Assembly (NCBI GenBank): GCA_016296635.1
Contig: JAEDIZ010000006.1
Span: 1 to 47,603 of the forward strand
Origin: Oscillospiraceae bacterium
GTDB lineage: Bacteria; Bacillota; Clostridia; Oscillospirales; Oscillospiraceae
DNA length: 47,603 bases
Direction of reading: 5' to 3'
Shown: positions 1 to 8,337 of the stretch, piece by piece
How positions within the stretch are numbered: the stretch's first letter is position 1
Layout of the letters: each line of letters opens with the position of its first letter
The notes under the pieces: model-generated
What the model saw: the letters and a program-made list of their open reading frames with translations, nothing else
The model's database searches: none
Told to the model about the DNA's origin: nothing
Program-made: the position numbers and the translations under genes

Positions 1-1
1 G

Positions 2-319
2 GAGGCGCAGGATGCATTGATGCTTCTGCGCAATGCAAACCGGGTTTCTTCTTTTTGTAACGATGTCATCGGCGATGTGTGCGGCGTCATATCCGGCTCT
101 GCCTCTGCGGTGATCGCAGCAAGAGTTTTGATGACAAGAAAGACCGGCTCGGAACTTTGGATGAATCTGATCTTTTCTGCGCTGGTTGCCGGATTGACTG
201 TCGGCGGAAAGGCCTTCGGAAAAACCTTCGGGCTTGGTTTTTCAACGGAAGTTGTCCGGTCTGCAGCAAAGGTTCTGTGTTTTTTCAGAACAATGTTTCA
301 TAGAAAAAAACGCAAATAA
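2..319 (+). CDS. C-terminal part of a clostridial membrane protein (5' end outside window)
   Basis: The reading frame is open to the left edge and ends at a TAA at 317-319, so this is probably the end of a longer gene. A TTG at 17 has a GGAGG 11 bases upstream, but the frame upstream also translates sensibly (EAQDALMLLRNA), which argues for truncation. The visible 105 residues hold the motif SSFCNDVIGDVCGVISGSAS, then a hydrophobic segment (LIFSALVAGLTVG) and a basic tail. From memory this resembles a small, poorly described clostridial membrane protein found just upstream of dxs, sometimes labelled CorB-like; that label is weak and no transport function can be claimed. It ends 18 bases before the dxs ATG and may be cotranscribed with it. 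Confidence 0.65.
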   Translation, partial: EAQDALMLLRNANRVSSFCNDVIGDVCGVISGSASAVIAARVLMTRKTGSELWMNLIFSALVAGLTVGGKAFGKTFGLGFSTEVVRSAAKVLCFFRTMFHRKKRK

Positions 320-337
320 TGCGTTTACGGAGTGCGT

Positions 338-2182
338 ATGATCCTGGAAACAATCAAATCAAGAGACGATCTGCTGCAATTGGATGCACAGCAGGAGAAG
401 ATCCTCTGCGAGGAGATCCGCTCGTTTCTTGTTCAAAACGTCAGCCGGACCGGCGGGCATCTTGCCTCGAACCTCGGTATTGTTGAGCTGACGGTTGCTA
501 TACAGAAGGTGTTTGACACCTCACGTGACCGACTTGTTTTTGATGTCGGTCATCAATGCTATGTACATAAGATCCTGACCGGCAGAATGGAACAGTTTGA
601 CACCCTGCGTCAGCTTGGCGGTCTTTCCGGATTTCCGAAGCCCTGCGAATCTGTACACGATGCTTTTATTGCGGGGCATGCGTCCAATGCGGTTTCGGCT
701 GCATACGGCATGGCGAAAGCGAGAACGCTGGCGGGAGACGATTATCAGGTCATCGCTTTGCTCGGTGACGGCGCATTGACCGGCGGTCTTGCATATGAAG
801 GACTGAATAACGTCGGTGCCAGCCGTGAGCCCATGATCGTGATTCTCAATGACAACGGAATGTCCATCACACCGAATGTGGGTGCGATTGCAAGGTATCT
901 GAAAAAGGCACGGCTGAATCCCGACTATCTTGAATTTAAGCTTCGCTACCGTGCGGCGACCGGCAAAACAAAACTCGGGCGTGCGCTTTACAGCATCACG
1001 CACCGGCTGAAGGCAAGATTCCGGCAGATCCTGCTCGGAACGACGATCTTTGAAAACCTTGGCTTTACCTATCTCGGACCCGTAGACGGGCATGATTCAC
1101 AGATGATCGCATCCGTGCTTCGCGCGGCAACGGCTCTGCATGAACCGGTACTTGTTCATGTGATCACGCAAAAAGGCAAGGGCTATGCGCCGTCTGAAAA
1201 TAATCCGTCGGATTATCACGGCGTCGGTGTGTTTGATCCTGAAACCGGAATTGTAACAGATCGGGCAGCGGTCGACTTTTCCGCTGTGTTCGGGCAGACG
1301 CTCTGCGAGTTTGCAAAGTCTGATTCGCGCATCTGTGTGCTGACGGCAGCCATGCAGCACGGAGCCGGACTGAACGGCTTTGCGCAGACCTATCCGGAGC
1401 GATTTTTCGATGTCGGAATCGCGGAGGAGCATGCAGTATCTATGGCGGCAGGCCTTGCAAAGCAGGGGATGCTGCCGGTGCTGGCGATTTATTCTACTTT
1501 TTTGCAGCGCGGATTTGACCAGCTGCTGCATGATATTGCGCTGCAGCAGCTGCATGTTGTCTTTGCGGTAGACCGTGCGGGACTGGTCGGCGCAGACGGA
1601 GAAACGCATCACGGCATGTTTGATGTAGGTTTTCTTCGGCAGATTCCCGGCATGACGGTTTTCTGCCCGTCAAACTTTGCGGAGCTTCGGCAGATGCTCC
1701 AAAAGGCGCTTTTTGAAGTGAAGGGCCCTGTGGCCATCCGCTATCCGCGCGGCGCGGAAGGAAGTTTTCAGGCGGTCGAAGAAAAAACTTTGCTGAGATC
1801 CGGCTCGGATCTGACGGTTGTTTGTTATGGAACGCAGTGCAATGCTGTTCTGGAGGCTGCCGAAGAAGCGGCGGGGCTCGGTATTTCAGCGGAAGTACTG
1901 AAGCTTGGCCGGATTGCACCGCTGGACTGTGCAGATATTTTTGAATCTGTTCGGAAAACCCGCAGGATTTTGATTGCGGAGGAATGCTCCGACCGAGGAT
2001 GCCTTGCCGATGAGATTTTCTCAAAGCTTGCAGCGAACCGCATTTCGGCAAGCTGCCGCAAGGTCAATCTCGGACGCGGATTTGTTACCCACGGAAGTGT
2101 CGGAAAGCTGCTGCACGGATGCAGACTGGACGCTCCCGGAATACTTGGGGAAATGCAGGAGGTTCTGCAGAATGAAAAATAA
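338..2182 (+). CDS. dxs: 1-deoxy-D-xylulose-5-phosphate synthase
   Basis: This thiamine-diphosphate enzyme condenses pyruvate and glyceraldehyde 3-phosphate, the first step of the MEP isoprenoid pathway; its product also feeds thiamine and pyridoxal synthesis. The 614 residues match the usual family length. Visible signatures are DVGHQCYVHKILTGR and GHASNAVSAAYGMA near the N-terminus, the ThDP/Mg motif GDGALTGGLAYEGLNN followed by ILNDNGMSI, and the catalytic-Glu region GIAEEHAVSMAAGLA in the pyrimidine-binding domain, followed by a transketolase-like C-terminal domain. ATG 338 is preferred over the GTG at 332 because GGAG at 329-332 is well spaced from it. The gene overlaps tlyA by 11 bases. 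The later MEP genes ispD and ispF lie at the other end of the window. Confidence 0.96.
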   Translation: MILETIKSRDDLLQLDAQQEKILCEEIRSFLVQNVSRTGGHLASNLGIVELTVAIQKVFDTSRDRLVFDVGHQCYVHKILTGRMEQFDTLRQLGGLSGFPKPCESVHDAFIAGHASNAVSAAYGMAKARTLAGDDYQVIALLGDGALTGGLAYEGLNNVGASREPMIVILNDNGMSITPNVGAIARYLKKARLNPDYLEFKLRYRAATGKTKLGRALYSITHRLKARFRQILLGTTIFENLGFTYLGPVDGHDSQMIASVLRAATALHEPVLVHVITQKGKGYAPSENNPSDYHGVGVFDPETGIVTDRAAVDFSAVFGQTLCEFAKSDSRICVLTAAMQHGAGLNGFAQTYPERFFDVGIAEEHAVSMAAGLAKQGMLPVLAIYSTFLQRGFDQLLHDIALQQLHVVFAVDRAGLVGADGETHHGMFDVGFLRQIPGMTVFCPSNFAELRQMLQKALFEVKGPVAIRYPRGAEGSFQAVEEKTLLRSGSDLTVVCYGTQCNAVLEAAEEAAGLGISAEVLKLGRIAPLDCADIFESVRKTRRILIAEECSDRGCLADEIFSKLAANRISASCRKVNLGRGFVTHGSVGKLLHGCRLDAPGILGEMQEVLQNEK

Positions 2183-2975
2183 GGAAAGGCTGGATGTGCT
2201 GCTGGTAAGCCGAGGATTGCAGGAGTCACGCGCGAAGGCGCAGGCGGTTATCATGGCCGGTGATGTATATGTAAATGGGCAGAAGGCGGATAAGTCGGGT
2301 ATGGATGTGGATCTTGAAGCGCAGATCGAGGTACGCGGTGCGGCCTGCCCCTACGTCAGCCGCGGCGGACTGAAGCTCGAGAAGGCACTTCGCGATTTCG
2401 GTGTTGATCCCTCCGGCTTTGTCTGTTCCGATTCCGGCGCTTCTACTGGCGGTTTTACAGACTGTCTTCTGCAGCAGGGTGCGAAAAAGGTATTTGCAAT
2501 CGATGTCGGGTACGGTCAGCTGGCATGGAAGATTCGAAATGATCCTCGGGTCGTTGTGATGGAGCGGACAAACATCCGTTATGTCACGCCGGAGGATCTG
2601 GGAGAAGCACTGGATCTTTCCGTTGTGGATGTGTCCTTCATCTCCCTGAAGATTGTCCTTCCGGCCATTCAGAAGCTGCTCAAACCCACGGGTCAGGTGC
2701 TTTGCCTGATCAAGCCGCAGTTTGAAGCCGGAAAGGATAAAGTCGGCAAGAAGGGCGTTGTGCGGGATCCGGAGGTACACAAGGAAGTACTCCGGAATTT
2801 CATCGCGCTGGCGGATGAGCTGCAGTTTACCATCAGAAATCTTACTTTTTCTCCCGTCAAGGGCCCCGAAGGAAATATCGAATTCCTTGGCCATTTGTCC
2901 ATGGAGCCGGGCGAAAGCGCGTACCCGGATGTGGAGCAGCTGGTTGAACAGGCGCATTCGGCGCTGAAAGGATGA
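2172..2975 (+). CDS. tlyA: TlyA family rRNA (cytidine-2'-O)-methyltransferase
   Basis: Members of this family 2'-O-methylate cytidines in rRNA using S-adenosylmethionine. The 267-residue protein starts with an S4 RNA-binding domain (ERLDVLLVSRGLQESRAKA) and continues into an FtsJ/RrmJ-like methyltransferase domain with the SAM loop DSGASTGGFTDCLLQQGAKK and AIDVGYGQLAWK. The start ATG 2172 has AGGAGG nine bases upstream; the frame extends further upstream inside dxs but the S4 domain begins here. It overlaps the end of dxs, and its stop overlaps an ATG of the nadK frame, indicating translational coupling. A haemolysin label seen in some databases for this family is historical; the sequence supports the methyltransferase. 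Confidence 0.93.
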   Translation: MKNKERLDVLLVSRGLQESRAKAQAVIMAGDVYVNGQKADKSGMDVDLEAQIEVRGAACPYVSRGGLKLEKALRDFGVDPSGFVCSDSGASTGGFTDCLLQQGAKKVFAIDVGYGQLAWKIRNDPRVVVMERTNIRYVTPEDLGEALDLSVVDVSFISLKIVLPAIQKLLKPTGQVLCLIKPQFEAGKDKVGKKGVVRDPEVHKEVLRNFIALADELQFTIRNLTFSPVKGPEGNIEFLGHLSMEPGESAYPDVEQLVEQAHSALKG

Positions 2976-2980
2976 GAACT

Positions 2981-3847
2981 ATGAAAATTGTCCTGACACC
3001 AAATCCGTACCGGGATAAACAGTTCCGGACTGCCCTGCAGGCGCAGGAAATATTAAGACAGAGCGGCACTGAAACGGTGCTTTGCCTTCCGTTCGATGTA
3101 GACCGGGATTTTGAGATTCCGTCCAATATTTCTTTTCAGGATCTGGACAAGGAGATGCGCGATGCGGATATGCTGATCTGCTTCGGCGGTGACGGCACCA
3201 TTCTGCATGCCTCCAAAATTGCCACGGCTCATAACATTCCGGTGCTTGGCGTCAATATCGGTACGTTGGGCTTTATTGCAGAACTGGAAGCGAGCGAACT
3301 GGATCTCCTGCGAAAGATTCCTGCAGGTGATTATGAAATTGAGCCCCGGAGCATGATCGATGTCACCGTTCGTAATGCACAGCAGGAGCTGTTCCATGAA
3401 ACAGCGCTGAATGATGCGGTGATCACCAAGGGAGCTATCGCACGCGTTGTGCAGATCACCATCTGCTGCGACGGCGTGGAAGCCACCAGTTTCTCCGGAG
3501 ACGGCGTGATTCTGTGCACACCGACCGGTTCAACCGCATATTCCATGTCCGCAGGCGGTCCGATCATTGAGCCTTCGGCGAGAAATCTCCTGATTACGCC
3601 GATTTGTGCACACGCGATGCTTGCAAAAAGCATCGTTGTCGGCCCGAAGCGCGTGATCACGGCGAAGCTCGGAAAAGTCAGCCGCAACAATGCATTTTTA
3701 TCCGTTGACGGAGGCCGTTCCTTCCGGCTCAGTTCCGGCGATGTTGTGACGGCGAAGAATTCCGAGCAGGTAACCCAGCTTGTCAGGCTGAAGAATACAA
3801 GCTTTTTCGAGATTGTAAACAGAAAATTTATCAGCAGACAGAGGTAA
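2981..3847 (+). CDS. nadK: NAD kinase
   Basis: Phosphorylates NAD to NADP using ATP or polyphosphate, setting the cytosolic NADP pool. The 288-residue protein shows the diagnostic GGDGT motif (LICFGGDGTILHAS) near residue 62, the following NIGTLGFIAE, the conserved NDAVITKG segment, and FSGDGVILCTPTGSTAYSMS in the all-beta C-terminal domain. ATG 2981 is chosen because AAAGGA at 2967-2972 lies eight bases upstream; an in-frame ATG at 2972 would sit directly on that site. The gene starts within six bases of the tlyA stop and is followed four bases later by argR, as in many clostridial dxs-tlyA-nadK-argR-recN clusters. Confidence 0.96.
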   Translation: MKIVLTPNPYRDKQFRTALQAQEILRQSGTETVLCLPFDVDRDFEIPSNISFQDLDKEMRDADMLICFGGDGTILHASKIATAHNIPVLGVNIGTLGFIAELEASELDLLRKIPAGDYEIEPRSMIDVTVRNAQQELFHETALNDAVITKGAIARVVQITICCDGVEATSFSGDGVILCTPTGSTAYSMSAGGPIIEPSARNLLITPICAHAMLAKSIVVGPKRVITAKLGKVSRNNAFLSVDGGRSFRLSSGDVVTAKNSEQVTQLVRLKNTSFFEIVNRKFISRQR

Positions 3848-3851
3848 CACG

Positions 3852-4304
3852 ATGAAGAACAATCGACAGGAATTGATTTTGTCTTTGATAGAGCAGCAGG
3901 ATGTTGAAACGCAGGAGCAGCTTCTGACTTTGCTTGACCAGAAGGGCATTCAGACTACGCAGGCAACGATTTCTCGCGATATCAAACAGCTTCATATCAT
4001 TAAGGAACTATCTTCTTCGGGAAACTACCGTTACCGCGCTTCTGTCAAGCCGGTTGAGCATGCCTTTAATGCAAAGCTGAATCTGATTTTCAAGCAGTGC
4101 GTGACAAGCCTCGACTATGCGCAGAATATGATCGTCATTAAGACAATGCCGGGCCTTGCGTCCGCTGCCTGTGCGGCATTGGATAAGGTCAACTATCCAG
4201 AGGTTATCGGTACGCTTGCCGGTGATGATACCTGCTTTGTTGTGGTGCGCGATGCGCAGGCTGCAGCGAGCATCTGTGCGGAGATCAAAGAGATCATCCA
4301 TTGA
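3852..4304 (+). CDS. argR: Arginine repressor ArgR
   Basis: Arginine-responsive transcriptional regulator; hexamers bind ARG boxes and repress arginine synthesis or activate catabolism. The 150-residue length is typical. Residues 1-65 form a winged helix (RQELILSLIEQQDVETQEQL, QTTQATISRDIKQLHIIK) and the C-terminal oligomerisation and arginine-binding domain ends with the family hallmark VIGTLAGDDTCFVVV. A ribosome binding site (AGAGGTAA) lies just before the ATG. In this conserved cluster the repressor sits between nadK and recN and has no arginine genes beside it in the window, so it probably acts in trans. Confidence 0.95.
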   Translation: MKNNRQELILSLIEQQDVETQEQLLTLLDQKGIQTTQATISRDIKQLHIIKELSSSGNYRYRASVKPVEHAFNAKLNLIFKQCVTSLDYAQNMIVIKTMPGLASAACAALDKVNYPEVIGTLAGDDTCFVVVRDAQAAASICAEIKEIIH

Positions 4305-4320
4305 TGGAGGGTGAGGGTAC

Positions 4321-5979
4321 ATGCTGAATGTACTGCACATAGAAAACATTGCCGTTATCGAGCAGGCGGAAATCATGTTTGATTCCGGATTCAATGTCCT
4401 GACCGGTGAGACCGGAGCAGGCAAATCCATAGTGATCGATGCAATCTCCGCCATTCTGGGTGAGCGCACCTCCCGCGATATGATTCGCACCGGTGCAGAG
4501 AAGGCATTCGTCAGCGCTGTTTTTTCCGGCGTAAGAGAGCTGCCATGGTTTGCGGAGAACGGTGTTCCGTTTGATCCGGAAGAACTGCTCATTCAAAGGG
4601 AGATTCTTGCAGACGGAAAAAACAACTGCCGCGTGAACGGCAGACCCGTCACAGTTGCGCTTCTGCGAAAGCTTGGGCTTTCTCTGATCGGTATTCACGG
4701 GCAGCATGATTCTCAGCAGCTATTTGACGAAGCAACGCACCTTGTTTATCTCGACGCATTTGCGCACGATGAAGCGGAGTTTTCCGCATATTCCGAGATC
4801 TATGAAAAAACGCAGGATGTGCTTTCGCAGATCCGCAGGCTGACGATGGATGAGGCGGAAAAGCTGCGAAAGGTCGAAACGCTGGAATATCAGATTGCGG
4901 AGATCGAGAAGGCAGAGTTGGAAGCTGGAGAAGAGGAGCAGCTGGATTCGCGCAGAAAGCTTCTGCAGAACGCGGAAAAACTGACCGACTCTCTTGACTG
5001 TGCGGTAAGTGCCCTTTACGGCGATGAATCCGCCGATGGCGCGGCGGGTCTTCTTTCCGAGGCTGAGCATGCGCTGTCCAAAGTCAGAACCGTCAGCGAT
5101 TCCATCCTTTCTGCATATCAGACGGTTTCTGACCTGATGTATCGGGTGCAGGATGCCGCGGAGGAGCTGCGCGATCTGAAGGCGGAGCTGGAGTATTCGC
5201 CGGAAGAACTGGAAGAAATTGAAGAGCGGCTGGATGTGATCCACAAGCTGAAGCGCAAATACGGCGGCAGCGTGGAAGAAATCCTTGCTTTTTTGAAAAA
5301 AGCAAGAAATGAGTTGGACGAGATTGCCTTCTCATCGGATCGCGTGGAAGCACTTCAGAAAAAGCTGGAGGCTTTGCAAAAAGAACTGAAAGAAGCGGGG
5401 CTTATTCTCCGTAAAGCCAGACAGGCAGCGGCGCAGGAACTGGAAAAGCGTATCCGCAGCGAGCTTGCGGAACTCGATATGCCGGGAATTCAATTCCTTT
5501 GCCAGTTTTCTGAGCAGGAGCCTGCCGGAAGCGGCATGGATGAAGTCCGGTTCCTGATGTCTGCCAACAAGGGTGAAAGTCTTAAGCCCATGGCGAAGGT
5601 TGCATCCGGCGGTGAACTGGCACGCATTATGCTTGCAATGAAGAATGTGCTGGCCGAGCAGGATGAAATCCCAACGCTGATCTTCGATGAAGTGGATGCA
5701 GGCGTCAGCGGACGCGCGGCGCAGAAGGTTGCCGTAAAGCTTTCAAAACTTGCTCGACAGAAGCAGGTGCTCTGCGTGACGCATCTGCCGCAGATCGCTG
5801 CCATGGCAGATACGCACTTGCAGGTTTCCAAGCAGGAACGGCAGGGAAGAACATTCACCTCTGTGCTTCCGCTTGACTGTGCGGGTAGAACGGATGAACT
5901 TTCAAGACTGATCGGCGGCGCTGTTATTACGGAGAACACCAGACGAAGCGCAGAAGAGATGCTGTCGCTCCGCGCTTGA
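4321..5979 (+). CDS. recN: DNA repair protein RecN
   Basis: SMC-like ATPase recruited early to DNA double-strand breaks to hold ends for RecA-dependent repair. The 552-residue protein has the N-terminal Walker A GETGAGKSIVIDAI at about residue 30, a long central coiled-coil rich in Glu, Lys and Leu (roughly 150-370), the ABC signature VASGGELARIMLAMK and Walker B LIFDEVDAGVSGRAAQK, then the His-switch region VLCVTHLPQIAAMAD. The start ATG has GGAGGGTGAGG upstream. It ends the left-hand cluster. Its stop codon lies within the -35 hexamer of the next promoter. Confidence 0.96.
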   Translation: MLNVLHIENIAVIEQAEIMFDSGFNVLTGETGAGKSIVIDAISAILGERTSRDMIRTGAEKAFVSAVFSGVRELPWFAENGVPFDPEELLIQREILADGKNNCRVNGRPVTVALLRKLGLSLIGIHGQHDSQQLFDEATHLVYLDAFAHDEAEFSAYSEIYEKTQDVLSQIRRLTMDEAEKLRKVETLEYQIAEIEKAELEAGEEEQLDSRRKLLQNAEKLTDSLDCAVSALYGDESADGAAGLLSEAEHALSKVRTVSDSILSAYQTVSDLMYRVQDAAEELRDLKAELEYSPEELEEIEERLDVIHKLKRKYGGSVEEILAFLKKARNELDEIAFSSDRVEALQKKLEALQKELKEAGLILRKARQAAAQELEKRIRSELAELDMPGIQFLCQFSEQEPAGSGMDEVRFLMSANKGESLKPMAKVASGGELARIMLAMKNVLAEQDEIPTLIFDEVDAGVSGRAAQKVAVKLSKLARQKQVLCVTHLPQIAAMADTHLQVSKQERQGRTFTSVLPLDCAGRTDELSRLIGGAVITENTRRSAEEMLSLRA

Positions 5980-6004
5980 CAAGGACAGAAGCAAAAGGTA
6001 TAAT
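5976..6004 (+). promoter_or_regulatory. Sigma-A-type promoter for the tyrS T-box transcript
   Basis: TTGACA at 5976-5981 and TATAAT at 5999-6004 are both perfect consensus hexamers with a 17-base spacer. The -35 box overlaps the recN TGA stop. Transcription would start near 6011, at the beginning of the T-box leader. Confidence 0.9.
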
Positions 6005-6010
6005 CACGAT

Positions 6011-6253
6011 TGAATATTGATAATGTGTGGATGGGAAGAAGTACGCTGTCAGTCGTTTTCAGAGAGTTTCCGGTCGGTGCGAGGAAACAGACGGACGCAG
6101 CCGAATACATCCCGGAGCAGCTCTCTGAAAGAAAGTAGGAGTGCCGGGTTCGCCCGATACAGCGTTTTGAGGCCTGATCTATATATCAGGTGAACCAGAG
6201 GTGGTACCGCGTTGATTCGCCCTCTGTCCGAAAGGACGGGGGGCTTTATTTTT
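6011..6253 (+). promoter_or_regulatory. T-box leader (tyrosine specifier) with terminator/antiterminator
   Basis: This RNA switch reads uncharged tRNA-Tyr and allows tyrS transcription when charging is low. Stem I carries AGAGAG at 6061-6066, the apical GGTGCGAG element, and the specifier loop GAATAC, whose codon TAC at 6106-6108 is Tyr, followed by ATCCCGGAG. The pairing CTCTCTGA at 6121-6128 closes the stem. The T-box core AGGTGGTACCGCG is at 6199-6211 and offers the bulge for the tRNA 3' end. The terminator is a perfect 11-bp hairpin, 6219-6229 with 6234-6244, GAAA loop, followed by a T-rich run to about 6253. Confidence 0.93.
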
Positions 6254-6287
6254 GTAATTTATATTTATTGCATAGAAGGAGAAGAAA

Positions 6288-7511
6288 ATGGGAATTTATG
6301 AGGAACTTCAGGCCAGAGGCCTGATCGCGCAGGTCACGAACGAGCCCGAGATCCGGGAAATGGTCAACAACGGCAAGGCAACCTTCTACATCGGTTTCGA
6401 CCCGACGGCTGACAGCCTTCATGTCGGCCACTTCATGGCACTCTGCCTGATGAAGAGACTGCAGATGGCGGGCAATAAGCCGGTCGTTCTGGTTGGCGGC
6501 GGCACCGGCATGATCGGCGACCCCTCCGGCCGTACCGATATGCGCAAAATGATGACGGTGGAAACCATTCAGCATAACTGCGAGTGCTTCAAGAAGCAGA
6601 TGGAGCGCTTCATTGAATTCGGCCCGGATAAGGCCATCATGGTCAACAATGCTGACTGGCTGATGAAGCTCAATTATATTGATGTGCTGCGTGATGTCGG
6701 TGCCTGCTTCTCCGTCAACAATATGCTGCGCGCCGAGTGCTACAAGCAGAGAATGGAGAAGGGCCTTTCCTTCCTCGAATTCAACTACATGATCATGCAG
6801 TCCTATGACTTCTACTATCTGTTCCAGCACTACGGCTGCAACATGCAGTTCGGCGGTGACGATCAGTGGTCGAACATGCTGGGCGGCACGGAACTGATCC
6901 GCAAGAAGCTCGGCAAGGATGCCCATGCCATGACCATCACGCTGCTCATGAACAGCGAGGGCAAGAAGATGGGCAAGACCGCCAACGGAGCAGTCTGGCT
7001 CGATCCCAACAAGACATCGCCCTTCGAATTCTACCAGTACTGGCGCAATGTCGGCGATCAGGATGTTCTCAAGTGCATCCGTATGCTGACCTTCCTGCCG
7101 CTGGAAGAAATCGATGCCATGGATAAGTGGGAAGGCAGCCAACTCAACAAGGCCAAGGAAATCCTGGCTTACGAACTGACCAAGCTCGTCCACGGTGAGG
7201 AAGAAGCAAACAAGGCACAGGATGCAGCCAAGGCTCTGTTCGGCGCCGGCAGCGATGACAGCAATATGCCCACCACGGAGCTGACTGCTGAACAGCTGGA
7301 AGACGGTAAGATCGCCATTCTGCCCTTGATGACTGCCTGCGGACTGATCGCTTCCAACGGTGAAGGCAGACGCCTGATCCAGCAGGGCGGCGTCAGCGTT
7401 GACGACGAAAAGATCACGACCATCGACGCTGTTTTCACGGCTGAACAGCTCAAGAATGGCATCAAAATCAAGAAAGGCAAGAAGATTTTCCACAAGGCGA
7501 TTCTGAATTAA
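6288..7511 (+). CDS. tyrS: Tyrosyl-tRNA synthetase
   Basis: Class I aminoacyl-tRNA synthetase that charges tRNA-Tyr. The 407 residues include the HIGH-type motif in DSLHVGHFMAL (about residue 43), GGGTGMIGDPSGR, the tyrosine pocket around FGGDDQWSNMLGG, and the KMSKS-equivalent KKMGKTANGAVWL, where a KxGKT form is normal for this bacterial subclass. An S4 RNA-binding domain closes the protein (GRRLIQQGGVSVDDEKI). The ATG has AGGAGAAG upstream. Codon choice is visibly richer in C-ending codons than in neighbouring genes, as expected for high expression. The preceding Tyr T-box agrees with the product. Confidence 0.97.
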   Translation: MGIYEELQARGLIAQVTNEPEIREMVNNGKATFYIGFDPTADSLHVGHFMALCLMKRLQMAGNKPVVLVGGGTGMIGDPSGRTDMRKMMTVETIQHNCECFKKQMERFIEFGPDKAIMVNNADWLMKLNYIDVLRDVGACFSVNNMLRAECYKQRMEKGLSFLEFNYMIMQSYDFYYLFQHYGCNMQFGGDDQWSNMLGGTELIRKKLGKDAHAMTITLLMNSEGKKMGKTANGAVWLDPNKTSPFEFYQYWRNVGDQDVLKCIRMLTFLPLEEIDAMDKWEGSQLNKAKEILAYELTKLVHGEEEANKAQDAAKALFGAGSDDSNMPTTELTAEQLEDGKIAILPLMTACGLIASNGEGRRLIQQGGVSVDDEKITTIDAVFTAEQLKNGIKIKKGKKIFHKAILN

Positions 7512-7522
7512 AGTGTGTGAAA

Positions 7523-7551
7523 GGCAGGGGTAACACCCTGCCTTTTCTCTT
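7523..7551 (+). terminator. Intrinsic terminator after tyrS
   Basis: GGCAGGG at 7523-7529 pairs with CCCTGCC at 7536-7542, followed by a T-rich tail. It lies 12 bases after the tyrS stop and closes the T-box transcript. Confidence 0.88.
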
Positions 7552-7578
7552 TTCAAATGAAAAAAACCATGCTATACT
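7551..7578 (+). promoter_or_regulatory. Possible promoter for cwlD-radA
   Basis: TATACT at 7573-7578 is a good -10. The best -35 is TTTCAA at 7551-7556 with a 16-base spacer, which is poor. It follows directly on the tyrS terminator, where a promoter is needed. A sporulation-sigma promoter cannot be excluded, because cwlD homologues are often expressed during sporulation. Confidence 0.4.
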
Positions 7579-7614
7579 GAACTTGCTCTTCATAGATTAC
7601 CTTGAGGTGATCTT

Positions 7615-8337
7615 ATGGAGAAGAAATCGGCACGGATACTGGCTGTTATGCTGTCGGTCTGTGCGATATATCTTGGCATCTATGCAGCTTTTTTCAGTCG
7701 GTCGGATGTGACCGCCTCCGGTCAGAGCACGGAAGCGACCTGCGTTGTGATCGATCCCGGTCACGGCGGGGAGGACGGCGGCGCGACGGGGGTGTCGGGT
7801 TCCTGCGAAGCGGAACTGAATCTTGAAATCTCCCTGCAGCTGAGGGATTTGCTCACTATGTGCGGGGTGCAAGTTTCAATGATCCGCGAGCAGGACATTG
7901 CGGTCTATTCCGAGGGCTGCGGCACGATTGCGGAAAAGAAGGTTTCTGATCTCAAAAACCGGGTGAAACTGGTCAATGAAACACCCAACGCTGTGCTGAT
8001 CAGCATTCATCAGAATTTTTTCGAGCAGTCAAAATATGATGGAGCGCAGGTGTTTTATGCGTCCACAGATACCAGCGACCGATGGGCGGCGCAGACGCAG
8101 CAGCTTCTTCGTGAGTGTCTGGATAAAGGAAACCGGCGCGAATGCAAGCCGTCATCATCCGTCTATCTGATGGAGCATGTCAAGTGCCCGGCCATTCTTG
8201 TTGAATGCGGATTCCTCTCGAATCCGGCGGAGGAAAAAAAGCTCTGTAATACCGAATATCAAAAGAGGATTGCCTGTGCGCTTTGCATATCGGTAAACCG
8301 ATATCTTGCGCAGGAAAGGGAAATAAATGAAGTCTAA
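7615..8337 (+). CDS. cwlD: N-acetylmuramoyl-L-alanine amidase, CwlD-type
   Basis: Zinc amidase of the Amidase_3 family that cuts the bond between muramic acid and L-alanine. The Bacillus homologue CwlD works with PdaA to make muramic-delta-lactam in spore cortex. The 240 residues begin with a signal anchor (ILAVMLSVCAIYLGIYAAFF). Zinc ligands are visible in DPGHGGEDGG, the Glu of CEAELNLEI and the His of ISIHQNFF, and the catalytic Glu in LVECGFLSN. SDLKNRVKLVNE and the short length fit CwlD better than larger vegetative amidases. GAGGTGA precedes ATG 7615. The 3' end overlaps radA by 11 bases. A general wall hydrolase role remains possible. Confidence 0.8.
   Translation: MEKKSARILAVMLSVCAIYLGIYAAFFSRSDVTASGQSTEATCVVIDPGHGGEDGGATGVSGSCEAELNLEISLQLRDLLTMCGVQVSMIREQDIAVYSEGCGTIAEKKVSDLKNRVKLVNETPNAVLISIHQNFFEQSKYDGAQVFYASTDTSDRWAAQTQQLLRECLDKGNRRECKPSSSVYLMEHVKCPAILVECGFLSNPAEEKKLCNTEYQKRIACALCISVNRYLAQEREINEV

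Noticed and set aside
6966..6992. KMGKT in place of KMSKS in tyrS as a defect
   Set aside because: A KxGKT form is normal in one group of bacterial tyrosyl-tRNA synthetases.
6246..7556. 436-codon open frame on the minus strand across tyrS
   Set aside because: Same cause as for valS: strong codon bias on the plus strand. It also runs through the T-box terminator and tyrS terminator.
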